From NCBI GenBank assembly GCA_023432465.1, contig JAEYUO010000132.1:1-6293 (forward strand): a stretch of 6,293 bases of DNA, given 5' to 3'. The position numbers and the translations under genes are program-made. Positions 6,180-6,293 of this stretch are shown piece by piece. Positions within the stretch are counted from its first letter, which is position 1; every line of letters begins with the position of its first letter. The notes beneath the pieces were generated by a model that ran no database searches, was not told the origin of the DNA, and saw only the letters and a list, made by a program, of their open reading frames with translations. This stretch comes from Planctomycetota bacterium (GTDB lineage: Bacteria > Planctomycetota > Phycisphaerae > Phycisphaerales > UBA1924).

Positions 6180-6236
6180 CATATCGCGGCCTCGAAAGCG
6201 GCAGCCTACCGCGCCCGACCGAGTTTCGCCAGTCGA

Positions 6237-6293
6237 TCACCGGTTCTCCACGAACCCGCCCCCGCCCAGCCCCCTCACCGCCCCGTCCAGCGC
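6237..6293 (-). CDS. Possible 3' end of an unidentified gene upstream of nrfH
   Basis: On the minus strand one frame is open from the window edge to a TGA at 6239-6237, giving 18 residues ending GGGGFVENR. Every third base of those codons is G or C, as in the real genes here, and one of the other two frames is closed. It is too short to identify. If real, the gene is co-directional with nrfHA and ends about 70 bases before it, so it could be part of the same operon. A chance open frame in GC-rich DNA is the alternative. Confidence 0.35.
   Translation of the reverse strand, partial: ALDGAVRGLGGGGFVENR

Noticed and set aside
6203..6231. Sigma-70-like promoter for nrfHA on the minus strand (TGGCGA, 17 bases, TAGGCT)
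   Set aside because: Spacing is right but each hexamer matches only three of six consensus bases; this is expected by chance. No FNR-like TTGAT-N4-ATCAA or NsrR-like palindrome was seen nearby.

Overview
The window is a GC-rich, gene-dense stretch of bacterial respiratory nitrogen metabolism. Third codon positions are almost all G or C. It holds seven confident genes. The layout suggests a Gram-negative denitrifying or ammonifying bacterium. Codon use and the style of NrfA/NrfH suggest a lineage such as Planctomycetota (perhaps Phycisphaerae), but that is an impression from memory of related proteins and has not been tested.

Positions 1-3670 (+ strand) are the 3' part of a nitrous oxide reductase maturation operon in the order nosD (5' end outside the window), nosF, nosY, nosL. 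Each of the three junctions is a 4-base ATGA overlap with a good Shine-Dalgarno sequence inside the upstream gene, so the four genes look translationally coupled. NosD is a periplasmic beta-helix protein, NosF an ABC ATPase, NosY its six-helix membrane partner and NosL an outer-face copper-binding lipoprotein. Together they build the copper sites of N2O reductase. nosZ itself is not in the window and probably lies upstream.

Positions 3732-4190 (+) encode a 152-residue Rrf2-family regulator (NsrR/IscR type), 61 bases after nosL. It is a good candidate for an NO- or redox-sensing repressor of the flanking genes, but its putative Fe-S ligand set is not the usual three-cysteine one.

Positions 4187-6166 (- strand) are nrfH followed by nrfA (transcription order nrfH then nrfA). 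They encode a membrane tetraheme quinol dehydrogenase and a pentaheme ammonia-forming nitrite reductase. NrfA has CxxCH at its first (active-site) heme instead of the classical CxxCK, while the catalytic Arg/Tyr/His and the calcium ligands are visible. The regulator gene and nrfA converge so tightly that their stop codons share the four bases CTAG.

Positions 6237-6293 (-) may be the last 18 codons of another gene upstream of nrfH. The main interest is the pairing of N2O-reducing and ammonifying machinery around one regulator, along with the variant metal-ligand sets. I see no sign of a mobile element, CRISPR array, RNA gene or wholly new system.
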